A program made the translations under genes and the position numbers. A stretch of 64,000 nucleotides of DNA from the NCBI GenBank assembly GCA_016791115.1, contig JAEUNL010000064.1, positions 1 through 64,000 on the forward strand, read 5' to 3'. The DNA is from Rhodocyclaceae bacterium. Lineage in GTDB: Bacteria > Pseudomonadota > Gammaproteobacteria > Burkholderiales > Rhodocyclaceae. Position 1 is the stretch's first letter; each line of letters begins with the position of its first letter. The notes under the pieces are model-generated. The model made no database searches and had not been told where the DNA came from. It saw only the letters and a list, made by a program, of their open reading frames with translations. Below, piece after piece: positions 35,773-45,351 of this stretch.

Positions 35773-36552
35773 TTAACGCCGCCAGACCATCCACGGACAG
35801 TCGCCTCGCGCTTCCATGCGATCAAGAGCAATTTTGTCCTTGAACGTGTCCATTGCTGCCCAGAAGCCCGAATACTTGAGCGAAAAAAGACGGTGGTGAC
35901 CGATCAACCGCTGGAACGGTTCAAGTACCAGTTCCTCACCTTCATTTAGGAAGTCGAAGATTTCTCGGCGCAGGCAGAAGAATCCGGCATTGATCCAGTA
36001 ATCAGAGCTCGCCACTTCCTCGAGATCAGTCACATACCCCCGGTCGTCTGTGCGAACCGCATGAAAACTCTGGGACGGCCGCACTGCGAGCAGACTTGCG
36101 ATTGCCCCGCTCGACCTGACTTTTTCCAAATATTCGTTGAGCGGCAGGTCACTCAAGCCATCGGAGTAGTTTGCCAGGAACATTTCGTCCTCAGCCAGGA
36201 GGTGGCGAATGCGCATCAGCCGTTGGCCGAGATTGGAATGCATACCGGTTTCAACGAAGGTGATCTTCCAATCCTTGATGCTGTGGTCATCAAGGAGCTC
36301 GATCGAATTGCCCCCTTCCTCCATGACGAAGTTACTTGACATCTCTGCCCTGTAGTTGAGGAAGTATTCCCGAATCAGATCGCCCCGATAACCGAGGCAG
36401 AGAATGAATTCCTTGTGCCCAAAATGGGCGTAGTAGCGCATCAGATGCCAAAGAATCGGCCGATATCCAATGTTAACCAAGGGCTTGGGAATGGTGTCCG
36501 AATGTTCACGGAGCCGAGTTCCGAGACCTCCACAAAACAGTACGACCTTCAT
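35773..36552 (-). CDS. Glucose-1-phosphate cytidylyltransferase-like nucleotidyltransferase
   Basis: About 259 residues from the ATG at 36552. The N-terminal MKVVLFCGGLGTRLREHSDTIPKPLVNIG is the nucleotidyltransferase signature (G-G-x-G-T-R-L with the Lys of PKP). The pattern NIGYRPILWHLMRYYAHFGHKEFILCLGYRG and the W-K-I-T-F-V-E-T-G segment are typical of CDP-glucose synthases (RfbF). It would supply CDP-glucose for a deoxysugar, but UTP- or dTTP-specific relatives cannot be excluded. The epimerase stop lies 11 bases before it. Confidence 0.8.
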   Translation of the reverse strand: MKVVLFCGGLGTRLREHSDTIPKPLVNIGYRPILWHLMRYYAHFGHKEFILCLGYRGDLIREYFLNYRAEMSSNFVMEEGGNSIELLDDHSIKDWKITFVETGMHSNLGQRLMRIRHLLAEDEMFLANYSDGLSDLPLNEYLEKVRSSGAIASLLAVRPSQSFHAVRTDDRGYVTDLEEVASSDYWINAGFFCLRREIFDFLNEGEELVLEPFQRLIGHHRLFSLKYSGFWAAMDTFKDKIALDRMEARGDCPWMVWRR

Positions 36553-36563
36553 GTTGATCGCCC

Positions 36564-37628
36564 TCAGTCGGCGGCACACCCGTGACCGGAGATCGAACGC
36601 CAGAAGAGGTCGTCATCAATCTGCCCGGTTCTCTGCAAATACTTCAGCTGTTTGAGCCGGGTAAATGCACGAAACTCGTGCTCGGCAACACCAAACTCTA
36701 TGCGCTCGAATAGCGTACGCAACTCCTCAGCGCCGCGCTTTGCAGTCCAGTGACTCGTAAAACCGGGAAGGCCGCTTGCTATCTTGTCGAAAGAAACGCG
36801 ATAGCTGCGATTATCCTTACTCGGCGGACCAGCCGATACTTCACAGCCCGGAAAGGCTTCGGCCACGATCGCCGCGATCTCGCGGACCCGATAATTCTCG
36901 CTACTCGCACCGACGTTGAATACCTCGCCATTTACCGTGGATTCCGGCGCCTCAAGGACGCAGCGAAACGCTTGGATAATGTCTTCTATATGAACGATCG
37001 GCCGCCAAGGGCTGCCATCGCTAAGCATCGCGATCTTCTTCCTGGTCCAAGCGAGCGCGCAAAGGTCGTTGAGAACAATGTCAAAGCGCATCCGTTGCGA
37101 CGGGCCGTAGGCCGTCGCATTTCGCAGGAAGGTCACGCAAAAATCACTACCTGCCATTGGGAGTAGATCGCGTTCTACATTAACCTTGCATTGCGCATAT
37201 GCCGTCTGCGGGTTGGTAGGCGACGTTTCGTCCAGAAAGTCCTCGCCAGAGCCTACACCGTATACACTGCACGATGAAGCGTAGACGAAACGCTTCACAC
37301 CAGCTTCTCGTGCCGCGCGAGCAATTCGCACAGAGCCCTCGTGATTGATCTTGAACGTAATCTCTGGGCGATTCTGACCGAGAGGATCGTTCGACAATTC
37401 GGCCAAGTGAATCACTGCGTCAAATCCCTCGAAGTCGGCAGGCGTCACCGATCGCAAATCACGCACTATGGTCTGTGGCAGCCAAGGCAAACCGACTGGG
37501 TCCATATAAAGGCATCCGTCGCGGTAGAAGCCGATGTCGAGTCCGACGACGCTATGGCCGCAAGCGCGCAGGATAGGCGCCATTCGGGAGCCGATATACC
37601 CTTCGGTGCCGGTTACCAGTACTTTCAT
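36564..37628 (-). CDS. NAD-dependent sugar epimerase/dehydratase (SDR family)
   Basis: About 354 residues from the ATG at 37628, preceded by AAGGA. An extended SDR with the Rossmann motif TGTEGYIG (about 7-14), catalytic YAQCK (YxxxK, about 145) and a preceding YASSCSVYG. It also has FNVGASSENYRVREIA. It may set the configuration of a nucleotide-activated deoxysugar. It is flanked by the nucleotidyltransferase and the C-methyltransferase genes, a combination used for branched deoxysugars. The exact reaction cannot be read from the sequence. Confidence 0.82.
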   Translation of the reverse strand: MKVLVTGTEGYIGSRMAPILRACGHSVVGLDIGFYRDGCLYMDPVGLPWLPQTIVRDLRSVTPADFEGFDAVIHLAELSNDPLGQNRPEITFKINHEGSVRIARAAREAGVKRFVYASSCSVYGVGSGEDFLDETSPTNPQTAYAQCKVNVERDLLPMAGSDFCVTFLRNATAYGPSQRMRFDIVLNDLCALAWTRKKIAMLSDGSPWRPIVHIEDIIQAFRCVLEAPESTVNGEVFNVGASSENYRVREIAAIVAEAFPGCEVSAGPPSKDNRSYRVSFDKIASGLPGFTSHWTAKRGAEELRTLFERIEFGVAEHEFRAFTRLKQLKYLQRTGQIDDDLFWRSISGHGCAAD

Positions 37629-37700
37629 TTGATGTCCTTGGAAATGACGGTCGTCACTAATACTGATTGGACGAAACGGTTTGATGTCGAACAAACGCAA

Positions 37701-38984
37701 CTAGTCCCCAATAACCCGCACCTCGGGAATAGGCACTACAAATCGCCCCCCCCACTCCTTTACGTAGGCCGCCTCTGACGAAATCTCCTCTTTGAGATTC
37801 CACGGCAAAATGAGGATGTAATCAGGCTTGGCATCTCTAATTGCAGCAGGAGAGACAATGGGAATTCGGGTGCCCGGCGTGTACTTACCCTGCTTGTACG
37901 GGTTTGCATCCGTCGTAAACTCAAGAAAATCAGTCCGGATTCCACAGTAATTCAGCAACGTGTTGCCCTTGCCCGGCGCGCCGTAACCGACGATTTTCTT
38001 GCCTCGCTCCTTCGCGTCAATCAGGAAAGCAAGGAGCTTACGTTTGGTCTGCTTGACCTGCTCCCCAAAATCTCGATAGCGCTCAAGTGTAAGGAAGCCG
38101 TCGTTTATCTCGCGCTCGCGCAGACTGCTCACTCGATCGCTTACGGGCAAGCGCGCGTTCTCGCTATGCCTTCCAAATATTCGTAGGGAACCCCCATGCG
38201 TCGGCAATTCCTCGACGTCGAACAGCGTAATGCCATGATGCGAGAAAATCCGTTCGACGGTAACGAATGACAGATAACTGAAGTGTTCGTGATAGATAGT
38301 GTCGAACTGGTTTTCCGCCATCAGACGCATCAGGTGCGGAAACTCCATCGTGATAACCCCGTCCGGCGCCAAGAGCCGCTTCATTCCTCCAACGAAATCG
38401 TTGATGTCCGGGACATGCGCCAAAACGTTGTTACCAAGGAGCAGGTCGGGCTGCCCATGGCTACGCGCGATTTCGCCGGCACTCTTCAGGCCGAAGAACT
38501 GAACGGTAGTTGGAATACCCTTTTCGACCGCAACCTTCGCGACATTCGCCGCAGGTTCGATTCCCAGAACAGGCACATTGCGCGCTACAAAGTGCTGCAG
38601 CAAATAGCCGTCATTACTCGCGATCTCCATTACTTTCGATGAATTGCCGAGACCGAAGCGCGGAATCATCATGTCGGCATAGCGCCTCGCATGGTCGACC
38701 CAACTCGTCGAATAAGAAGAGAAATAGGCGTACTCGGAGAAGATCGCATCAGGAGTAACGAACTCCTGCAACTGAACGAGAAAGCAGCTGTCACAAACGT
38801 AGGCATGGAGCGGGTAAAACGGCTCCATGTCATGCAGTTGATCGGGCGCAATATGAGTCTGGCAGAGCGGCGACATACCTAAGTCGACGAATGTCGTCGT
38901 CAGATGTGCGCCGCAGAAGCGACAGTTGAATTGGTGGAGACTGCCAGAATTCATCTGGCAGTCAGACTTGCCGTCGGTCGACAT
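37701..38984 (-). CDS. Sugar C-methyltransferase (SAM-dependent, zinc-ribbon type)
   Basis: A 427-residue three-part deoxysugar methyltransferase like TylC3/NovU. The N-terminal zinc-binding part has CRFCGAHL and C-D-S-C. The central SAM domain has VMEIASNDGYLLQHF, and the catalytic neighbourhood has MEFPHL and YHEHFSYLS. The C-terminal Rossmann-like domain has VGYGAPGKGNTLLNYCG and YILILPWNLKEEI. It would add a branching methyl to a 4-keto-deoxysugar. It is the first gene of its run; the ABC exporter of the peptide cluster ends 338 bases upstream. Confidence 0.88.
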   Translation of the reverse strand: MSTDGKSDCQMNSGSLHQFNCRFCGAHLTTTFVDLGMSPLCQTHIAPDQLHDMEPFYPLHAYVCDSCFLVQLQEFVTPDAIFSEYAYFSSYSTSWVDHARRYADMMIPRFGLGNSSKVMEIASNDGYLLQHFVARNVPVLGIEPAANVAKVAVEKGIPTTVQFFGLKSAGEIARSHGQPDLLLGNNVLAHVPDINDFVGGMKRLLAPDGVITMEFPHLMRLMAENQFDTIYHEHFSYLSFVTVERIFSHHGITLFDVEELPTHGGSLRIFGRHSENARLPVSDRVSSLREREINDGFLTLERYRDFGEQVKQTKRKLLAFLIDAKERGKKIVGYGAPGKGNTLLNYCGIRTDFLEFTTDANPYKQGKYTPGTRIPIVSPAAIRDAKPDYILILPWNLKEEISSEAAYVKEWGGRFVVPIPEVRVIGD

Positions 38985-39322
38985 GCGTATTGCCCCAAGT
39001 TAATTTCATTTCAATAACCGTGCGCGAATGTCTGGTACCGTGCCTAACCGGTCACCCCCCGTGTCAAGAAAGCAGACCGAGCGGTTCAGGATCAGTGTTC
39101 GTCAATCTTAAATCAGTGACGCTTAAGCGCGCGTGAATAATCACGATTATCGGAACGGACCAAACCAAGAACACGAGAACATTTCGCGCTCATCGAAGAA
39201 GTTGTCGAAGCATACTGTCCAAGCCACGGAACTGTACGTGATTGACTCCACGCAATCGCGGCAACTTTACGGGTTCCAATAGTCTTGGAAGAAGGCGGCC
39301 TCCCCCTGCGCCGTGCAGGCAT
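38985..39322. other. Boundary gap between EPS and PKS-NRPS clusters
   Basis: No gene is seen here. It must hold the promoter of the C-methyltransferase operon and the end of the assembly-line operon. The only notable structures are the palindromes ATAATC-AC-GATTAT (39137-39150) and CGCTTAAGCG (39119-39128). No T-tract terminator is obvious. Confidence 0.55.
39137..39150. promoter_or_regulatory. Palindrome ATAATC-AC-GATTAT
   Basis: A perfect inverted repeat of six-base arms with a two-base centre lies about 150 bases upstream of the methyltransferase gene. It could be an operator, but nothing else supports this. Confidence 0.25.
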
Positions 39323-40999
39323 TCAAACGCCACTTACCGCAATCGCATCGGCCGGCGCCCAGACGCTCGAAGATAGATCTATGTCCCCGGGCTCGATCAA
39401 TTGACCTCCTTCAAGCCTCAGAACCCTGTCACCGCGCGAAAAGTATCGGTCATCGTGAGTGACAACGATCACGCATTTCCCTCTGGCCTTGAGTTCGGGC
39501 AGCAGTCGCGTATAGAAAACCTCCTTATAGCTTGGGTCTTGATCAGCTGCCCATTCGTCGAACACGTATATGGGACGATCCTCCATGTAAGCCGTCAGCA
39601 GCGCCAGTCGTCTGCGCTGGCCGGACGAAAGCGCAATCGTCGAGAACTGATCACGCTCGACTCTGACTTTGTGGTCCATCCCCAAACTTTCCAAATACGC
39701 TGATATTTCGTCGCCTCGTCGGCTCGCCTCCAGCCCAAAAAGGCGCTTGAACAAATAAAAGTCTGCAAACACGACCGAAAAGTGTTCGCGATAAAAACTG
39801 CGGTTTGAGTCATCAACCAGTGCGTCGTTTAGCAAAATACGCCCCGCTTGAGGGGTGTAGAGACCGGTCAGAAGTTTCACCAAGGTAGATTTACCGCTGC
39901 CGTTGCCTCCCGTTACAAAAATGACCTCCCCACTCTCCAACTTCAGGTTCAGCGGCCCAAGCTTGAACCCATCTTCCTCGTTTACAACCGAGGAATACGT
40001 GAAGCTGGCGCCTTCGAACTGGATCGTTACCCGGTCGGCAACTACAACGCCGTCCTTGCCAAACGTCTCCTCGGCGTCGCCCAATTCGCCGTCGAGTGTT
40101 CGAATCTTTGCCAACGCAACCCGGCCACGCGCAAAGATGGGAACCGAGCCTATCAAAGACCACACCGGGGTCATCATGTAGAGAGCGGCGAATACATAAC
40201 CGGTAAGCGTCTCGCTCGAAGCACCTGAGAGGACCGGCGCCGCGAAAAGCAACATGCCGACAAGCGAATAAAAGAGGATCTGCGTCCAAGCATCGGCGAG
40301 AAGATACTGTCGCGACGCAGCAACGTTCTGCATCCGCAGGAAACCTGTGGTCTGATCGACCTCGGAGCGGATGAACTCCTCGCGGCGCGCTCGATGTAGC
40401 TTCAGTTCCTTGACGCCATCAACCAGAATGCGGAAATCGCCGAAGAGTCTATCACGCCCCTCGCGGGCCGCTTCGATCGCGGCATGGGCGCGCGCGAGAA
40501 GCACACGGTAAGCTGCTATCCCGAGCAGGGCCATCACGAAGCAGACAAAAAACACCTGCCACGACAGCCAAAGAAGATACACCGCACACCCGGCAACCAC
40601 TGTGAGGTTGGTCGCTAGCGCTGGAACCGACTGCACCGCGGCAGACAGCGTCACGACATCCTCGGTGAGAGTCGCGAGGATACGCGCCTGACCCAGTGAC
40701 TCGAGTTTCTGGAACCTGGCCGCTAATACCTTTCCGCAGATGCCCCTGCAAAGCGAAAGGATTGAATCTTGCGAAAGCCGGACAAGCATAACTTGTGACG
40801 CATAGTGGGAAGACACCTTGCCGACAGCAACCAGTAAAAATGTGGAAATCAACCAAATGGCGTCACGGTCGTTGGTAACGAGCGCGCGATGAATTACCGC
40901 GATCAGCGCGGCTCCAAGCCCGCCACTCAACAGTCCAGCCAGAATGATCCCACCAATCAGTCCGCGCGATGCCCGAGATAGGAACCCAAGCAAATCCAT
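39323..40999 (-). CDS. Cyclic-peptide-type ABC exporter (PvdE/SyrD family)
   Basis: A 558-residue half-transporter with a permease domain (six hydrophobic helices, about 10-290) fused to an ATPase domain (about 330-530: Walker A GGNGSGKST, signature LSSGQRRRLALL, Walker B IYVFDEWAADQDP, His-loop VVTHDDRYF). The DEWAADQDP sequence is the mark of the cyclic-peptide transporter family (TIGR01194) that exports pyoverdine and syringomycin-type products. It probably exports the product of the adjoining assembly line, and the first NRPS stop is two bases upstream. It closes the operon. Confidence 0.92.
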   Translation of the reverse strand: MDLLGFLSRASRGLIGGIILAGLLSGGLGAALIAVIHRALVTNDRDAIWLISTFLLVAVGKVSSHYASQVMLVRLSQDSILSLCRGICGKVLAARFQKLESLGQARILATLTEDVVTLSAAVQSVPALATNLTVVAGCAVYLLWLSWQVFFVCFVMALLGIAAYRVLLARAHAAIEAAREGRDRLFGDFRILVDGVKELKLHRARREEFIRSEVDQTTGFLRMQNVAASRQYLLADAWTQILFYSLVGMLLFAAPVLSGASSETLTGYVFAALYMMTPVWSLIGSVPIFARGRVALAKIRTLDGELGDAEETFGKDGVVVADRVTIQFEGASFTYSSVVNEEDGFKLGPLNLKLESGEVIFVTGGNGSGKSTLVKLLTGLYTPQAGRILLNDALVDDSNRSFYREHFSVVFADFYLFKRLFGLEASRRGDEISAYLESLGMDHKVRVERDQFSTIALSSGQRRRLALLTAYMEDRPIYVFDEWAADQDPSYKEVFYTRLLPELKARGKCVIVVTHDDRYFSRGDRVLRLEGGQLIEPGDIDLSSSVWAPADAIAVSGV

Positions 41000-41001
41000 G
41001 T

Positions 41002-44000
41002 TCAGTGCGCACTCGCCGTCGCGATGTGTGCTTTCGCCTGAGGTTCCGAACGAATATTCGACGCATTCGACGCATCCGTTTCACACAATGCTTCGCGCAT
41101 CCATTCCGCGAGAACCTCGACATGTGGACTGATCAGCAATGGGCCGGAACTCGTCACAGGGATCTCGCGCTGGACGAAACCCGACGGTGCGAGTTCCCTC
41201 CACCACCGACGTGTATCGGGGCCGCGAAACTCACGTGCCGAGGCAATTACCAACAACAATCTGCCATCGTATGGTCTTGGTTTGTAGTGGATATACGCCC
41301 GGTGATTGGCCGTTGACACGGCATCAACATACATCGTCGCCCGGTCGCCGCGATATACGTCGCGTTGCTCGATAATTTCACCGAGGATTCCCAATCGCTT
41401 GCGCAACGCACCCAACATCACGCCGGGCGAAAGCGAGACAAGCTCCCGGAGGTTGCGTTTTGTCGCCGAAACCAGGAATCGGATATGGCTCGAGTACAGG
41501 CGGATCTTGTCGAACAGAAAGAGATATCTCGATGGCGGCCATGATTCGAGCAACATCAGGAATGGAACGGCCTCCCCTTGCGCTCGCAACTGTTGCGCCA
41601 TCTCATAAGCGACCAAGCCGCCGAAACAGGTTCCGCCTAAATGGTAAGGTCCTTGCGGCTGCACACGGCGAATTTCGTCGATGTAATGTGCAGCCATCGG
41701 TTCGATGCGTTCGAACGGCGGTTCCTTGCCATCGAGTCCGCGTGACTGAAGCCCATACACTGGCTGGTTCGCACCCAGCAGACGGGCCAATCGGTTGTAG
41801 CAGACGACATTCCCCCCGAGACCTGGCACAAGGAACAATGGCGGCCTGGTTCCTTCAGGCTGGATTGCAACCAAGGATGACCACCGGGGAACAAGCCCCT
41901 GCTGTTCAAGCATCGCGGCAAGCTGAGCGAGCGTAGGTGCTTGAAACAGCGTCGATACTGGCAACCGGATGCCGAAGATACGTTCGATTTGGGCAAAGAG
42001 GCGAATCGCAAGCAAAGAATGTCCGCCCAGATCGAAGAAATTATCTGACATGCCAAAGCCCGAGTAGCCGAGCAATTTCTCCCAAATCGCATGAAGCTGT
42101 GTCTCTAGAACAGTACGGGGCTCAACAACGTTCGTGCCATGCACCTGGGTTGTTGGCTCGGGCAAAGCAGCTCGGTCGAGCTTCCCATTGGCAGTGAGCG
42201 GCAGAGCGCTGAGCACGACCATCGAATTTGGCATCATGTAGTCAGGCAGCACCGCGCTCAAATGCCGCCGCACAAATGCCTGGTCGATCTCCCTGTCTTC
42301 GCGCGGCACAAGATAGGCGATTAGCACATTGATTCCCGCCTCGTCACGGCGAGCTATGACCGATGCATCCTTGATCTGCGGTAGATCGCGGAGAGATCCC
42401 TCGATCTCCTCCAGTTCGATGCGGAATCCTCGCACCTTGACCTGGCGATCGAGGCGACCGAGAAATTCCACCGTTCCATCGGGTCGCCAGCGTGCCAAGT
42501 CGCCGGTGCGGTAGAGCCGCCCACTGCCCGTAGGATCGAAGGAATCGGCGACGAAACGGAGGGAAGTCTCCACAGGATTCCCCACATAGCCCTGTGCGAC
42601 CCCGTCGCCGCCGGCATAAAGCTCACCCGCTACACCAATCGGCACCGGTTGCCCGATCGGATCGAGGATATAGACGCGCGTATTGCTGATCGGCCGGCCG
42701 ATCAACACCGACCCCAGAAGTTTCTCCCCTGGCCGCATCACGTGACAGGTGGTAAAGGTCGTGTTCTCCGTTGGCCCGTAACCATTGATTACCGTGCCCT
42801 GCTTCTTCGCGTCGAGCAACCGCTGGACATGGTTGGGTGACAACACGTCACCCCCCGACAGTACGCAGCGCACTTGCGCCAGCGCGGTCAACTCGTTTTC
42901 GACCATGTGATGGAAGAATCCGGCTGTCAACCACAGCATTGTGATGCCATGCTCGCGAAGACTTTCGGCCAGTTCCCGTGACGAGGGCAGCCGACGAGGA
43001 TAGACCACCAGATGCCCGCCGTTCAGCATCGCGCCCCAGATTTCGAGCGTCGCGGCATCAAAGGCCAGCGGAGCAAACTGAAGAATTCGCTCATCCGGGC
43101 CGAACTCGGCATAGTTCGTGTTGCGAACCAACCGCACGATGCTGCGGTGGGTGACGCATACACCCTTTGGCTTACCCGTCGTCCCGGAGGTAAACATCAC
43201 ATAGGCCAAGCTACCGGCGTCCACTGCCACTTCGGGAGTCTCGGCCGGCGATATCGAATTGGCGCAGAGTGCATCCTCGATCAGAATAATGCCTTCCGCA
43301 TGGATCTCGTTGGTAAAAGGGTGCGTGCGCGATGCAATGACCGTAGCGATCCCCGCATCACGCACGATCTCCGCCGAGCGGCCAGCCGGATCGCGCGTAT
43401 CGAGCGGCACGTAGGCCGCCCCGCGCTTTAGGATCGCCAGCATTGCCACGACCGCGGCGATCGAGCGGTCGAGATAGATGCCGACCAGGTCTCCCGGGCG
43501 CACCCCGTCCGCGGCCAGTCGATCGGCGACCCGCGCGGCCGCAGTCGACAGCGCCCGGTACGTCAGGCTCACTGACGCGCAAGGTTCGTCTGATGGTTCG
43601 GCAGTCGAAATCGCGATGGCATCGGGATGCGCAGCTGCTACTTCATCGAACAAACTACCGATGCTTGCCTCGCGCGGATACCCGGTTGCCGTGGCATTCC
43701 AGTTCTCCACGATCAAAGCACGCTCTGCCGGCGTGACCATCGGCATCTGTCCCACCGGAACATCAGGATCCGCCACCAGCGCCTCGGCAATCTGGCGAAA
43801 GTGGCCCGCCAAGCGTTCCATCGTCTCGCGGTCGAACAGATCGGTGTTGTACTCAAGCGAACCGATAATGCCCGTCGGCGTATCCCGCATAAACAGAGAC
43901 AGGTCATACATCGCCCCAGTGGAGGCCAACTCGAACATTGAACTGAGCGGCGTGTTCTGCAAGGCGAAGACCACTTGGAAGATGGGCGAGTTGGCGAGAC

Positions 44001-45273
44001 TTCTCTGCGGGCGGAGCGCCTCGACCAGCTTTTCGAAAGGCAGATCCTGATGCGACTGGACCGCGAGCAAGACTTCGCGCAAGTGGCCCACCAGCTTCCG
44101 TCCGCTGGCGGCAGGGTCGACCTGGACGCGCACCGGCAGCGTGCTGACGAACAGTCCGACCACTTGCTCGAGCGCCGAAGTCGCGCGATTCGCAAACGGC
44201 GACCCAACGACCACGTCGTTGTGGCCGGCATAGCGCGCGAGAATCACACCAAAAACGGCGAGTAGGACAGGATATAGCGTCGATCGTTCCTGGCGCGCGA
44301 ATGCACGCAATGCTTCCGAAATCTCTTGCGAGAGCACCACATTGATGACGGCACCGTTATGGGTCTGCCTAGCCGGACGCGGCCGATCGATCGGCAGATC
44401 GAGCACTGCCGGTGCGCCAGCGAGTTGCGCTTTCCAGAACGCGAGCAATCGTCCCAGTTCGGCACCGGTGAGCCTTTCTTGCTCGTGCCGGGCGTATTCG
44501 CCGTAATGAGTGCTCAACGGCACAATGTTCGGGGCTCTCTGCTCGCGATGCGCTTCGTAGCGGACACCCAGTTCAGCCAAGGCGATGCCCATCGACCAGT
44601 TATCGGCAATGATATGGTGAAGGCATAACAGCACGCGATGGGTCGTCGGCTCGAGAGAGACCACTGCAGCCCGGTATGGCGGCCCCGCGGCAAGGTCGAA
44701 GGGAGCCAGCGCAATTCGGCGAAAGTGCCGTTCAAACTCCGCCTTTCGCTGGCTCGGCTCGGCGACCGACAGATCGACGAATTCGAGCGAGCTCGGCACA
44801 TAGTCGCGCACGATCTGCAGGGGCTGCCCCTCATGGTCTACAAACACCGTGCGCATCGACGGCTGGTGACGTACGAGATCGTTGAGCGCCCTCTCCATCG
44901 CGGCGCAATCCAGCGGTCCGCGGATTTCGTACGCGGCTGCAATGTTGTACTCGGTATTGCCCGGATCGAGCCGATCTAGGAACCAGAGCCGCTGCTGGGC
45001 GGAAGAAAGGGGAAACTCGCCGGCCACGCTGCAGGCATCGAATACCCTCTCGGCTGGCTCCGCCGGTTCACCCAACGAGCGCAGATACTCCCGGATCTGC
45101 TCTTTGTGCAACTCGATCTGCGCTCGCCGCTCCGCGGTAAGCACTCCACTCGGTGCACTGACACGAATGCGCTCGCCATCGAGCCAGACCCGAACATCCT
45201 GCTCGCTCAGCGAACTGAGCAGATGTTCGATCTGCAAGGGTCCTTGTGCCTGTACTTGGTCACCGATCTGCAT
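41002..45273 (-). CDS. NRPS: docking-C-A(aliphatic, Val-like)-PCP-thioesterase
   Basis: 1423 residues. TubC-type N-terminal docking domain (about 12-60, LLSSLSEQDVRVWLDGER); condensation domain (about 65-500) with HHIIADNW, the usual Gly after Asp being Asn; adenylation domain (about 535-1030) with FTSGTTGKPKG, YGPTENTT and NGKLDR; carrier domain with LGGHSLLAIR (Ser near 1087); thioesterase (about 1130-1395). The ten specificity positions read D-A-L-W-L-G-G-T-F-K, close to the valine code DAFWIGGTFK. The thioesterase has GGTCFGG, so its nucleophile is Cys, and Glu at the usual Asp position 27 residues on. It is the last module of the line and releases the product. There is no epimerase domain. 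Confidence 0.92.
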   Translation of the reverse strand: MQIGDQVQAQGPLQIEHLLSSLSEQDVRVWLDGERIRVSAPSGVLTAERRAQIELHKEQIREYLRSLGEPAEPAERVFDACSVAGEFPLSSAQQRLWFLDRLDPGNTEYNIAAAYEIRGPLDCAAMERALNDLVRHQPSMRTVFVDHEGQPLQIVRDYVPSSLEFVDLSVAEPSQRKAEFERHFRRIALAPFDLAAGPPYRAAVVSLEPTTHRVLLCLHHIIADNWSMGIALAELGVRYEAHREQRAPNIVPLSTHYGEYARHEQERLTGAELGRLLAFWKAQLAGAPAVLDLPIDRPRPARQTHNGAVINVVLSQEISEALRAFARQERSTLYPVLLAVFGVILARYAGHNDVVVGSPFANRATSALEQVVGLFVSTLPVRVQVDPAASGRKLVGHLREVLLAVQSHQDLPFEKLVEALRPQRSLANSPIFQVVFALQNTPLSSMFELASTGAMYDLSLFMRDTPTGIIGSLEYNTDLFDRETMERLAGHFRQIAEALVADPDVPVGQMPMVTPAERALIVENWNATATGYPREASIGSLFDEVAAAHPDAIAISTAEPSDEPCASVSLTYRALSTAAARVADRLAADGVRPGDLVGIYLDRSIAAVVAMLAILKRGAAYVPLDTRDPAGRSAEIVRDAGIATVIASRTHPFTNEIHAEGIILIEDALCANSISPAETPEVAVDAGSLAYVMFTSGTTGKPKGVCVTHRSIVRLVRNTNYAEFGPDERILQFAPLAFDAATLEIWGAMLNGGHLVVYPRRLPSSRELAESLREHGITMLWLTAGFFHHMVENELTALAQVRCVLSGGDVLSPNHVQRLLDAKKQGTVINGYGPTENTTFTTCHVMRPGEKLLGSVLIGRPISNTRVYILDPIGQPVPIGVAGELYAGGDGVAQGYVGNPVETSLRFVADSFDPTGSGRLYRTGDLARWRPDGTVEFLGRLDRQVKVRGFRIELEEIEGSLRDLPQIKDASVIARRDEAGINVLIAYLVPREDREIDQAFVRRHLSAVLPDYMMPNSMVVLSALPLTANGKLDRAALPEPTTQVHGTNVVEPRTVLETQLHAIWEKLLGYSGFGMSDNFFDLGGHSLLAIRLFAQIERIFGIRLPVSTLFQAPTLAQLAAMLEQQGLVPRWSSLVAIQPEGTRPPLFLVPGLGGNVVCYNRLARLLGANQPVYGLQSRGLDGKEPPFERIEPMAAHYIDEIRRVQPQGPYHLGGTCFGGLVAYEMAQQLRAQGEAVPFLMLLESWPPSRYLFLFDKIRLYSSHIRFLVSATKRNLRELVSLSPGVMLGALRKRLGILGEIIEQRDVYRGDRATMYVDAVSTANHRAYIHYKPRPYDGRLLLVIASAREFRGPDTRRWWRELAPSGFVQREIPVTSSGPLLISPHVEVLAEWMREALCETDASNASNIRSEPQAKAHIATASAH

Positions 45274-45351
45274 ATGCTCAGAGTATTTTTCCAGGACAGC
45301 AATCGCCTTTTCACAGCAACGGATCGGTGATCCACAATGCGGCGCAAGCGC

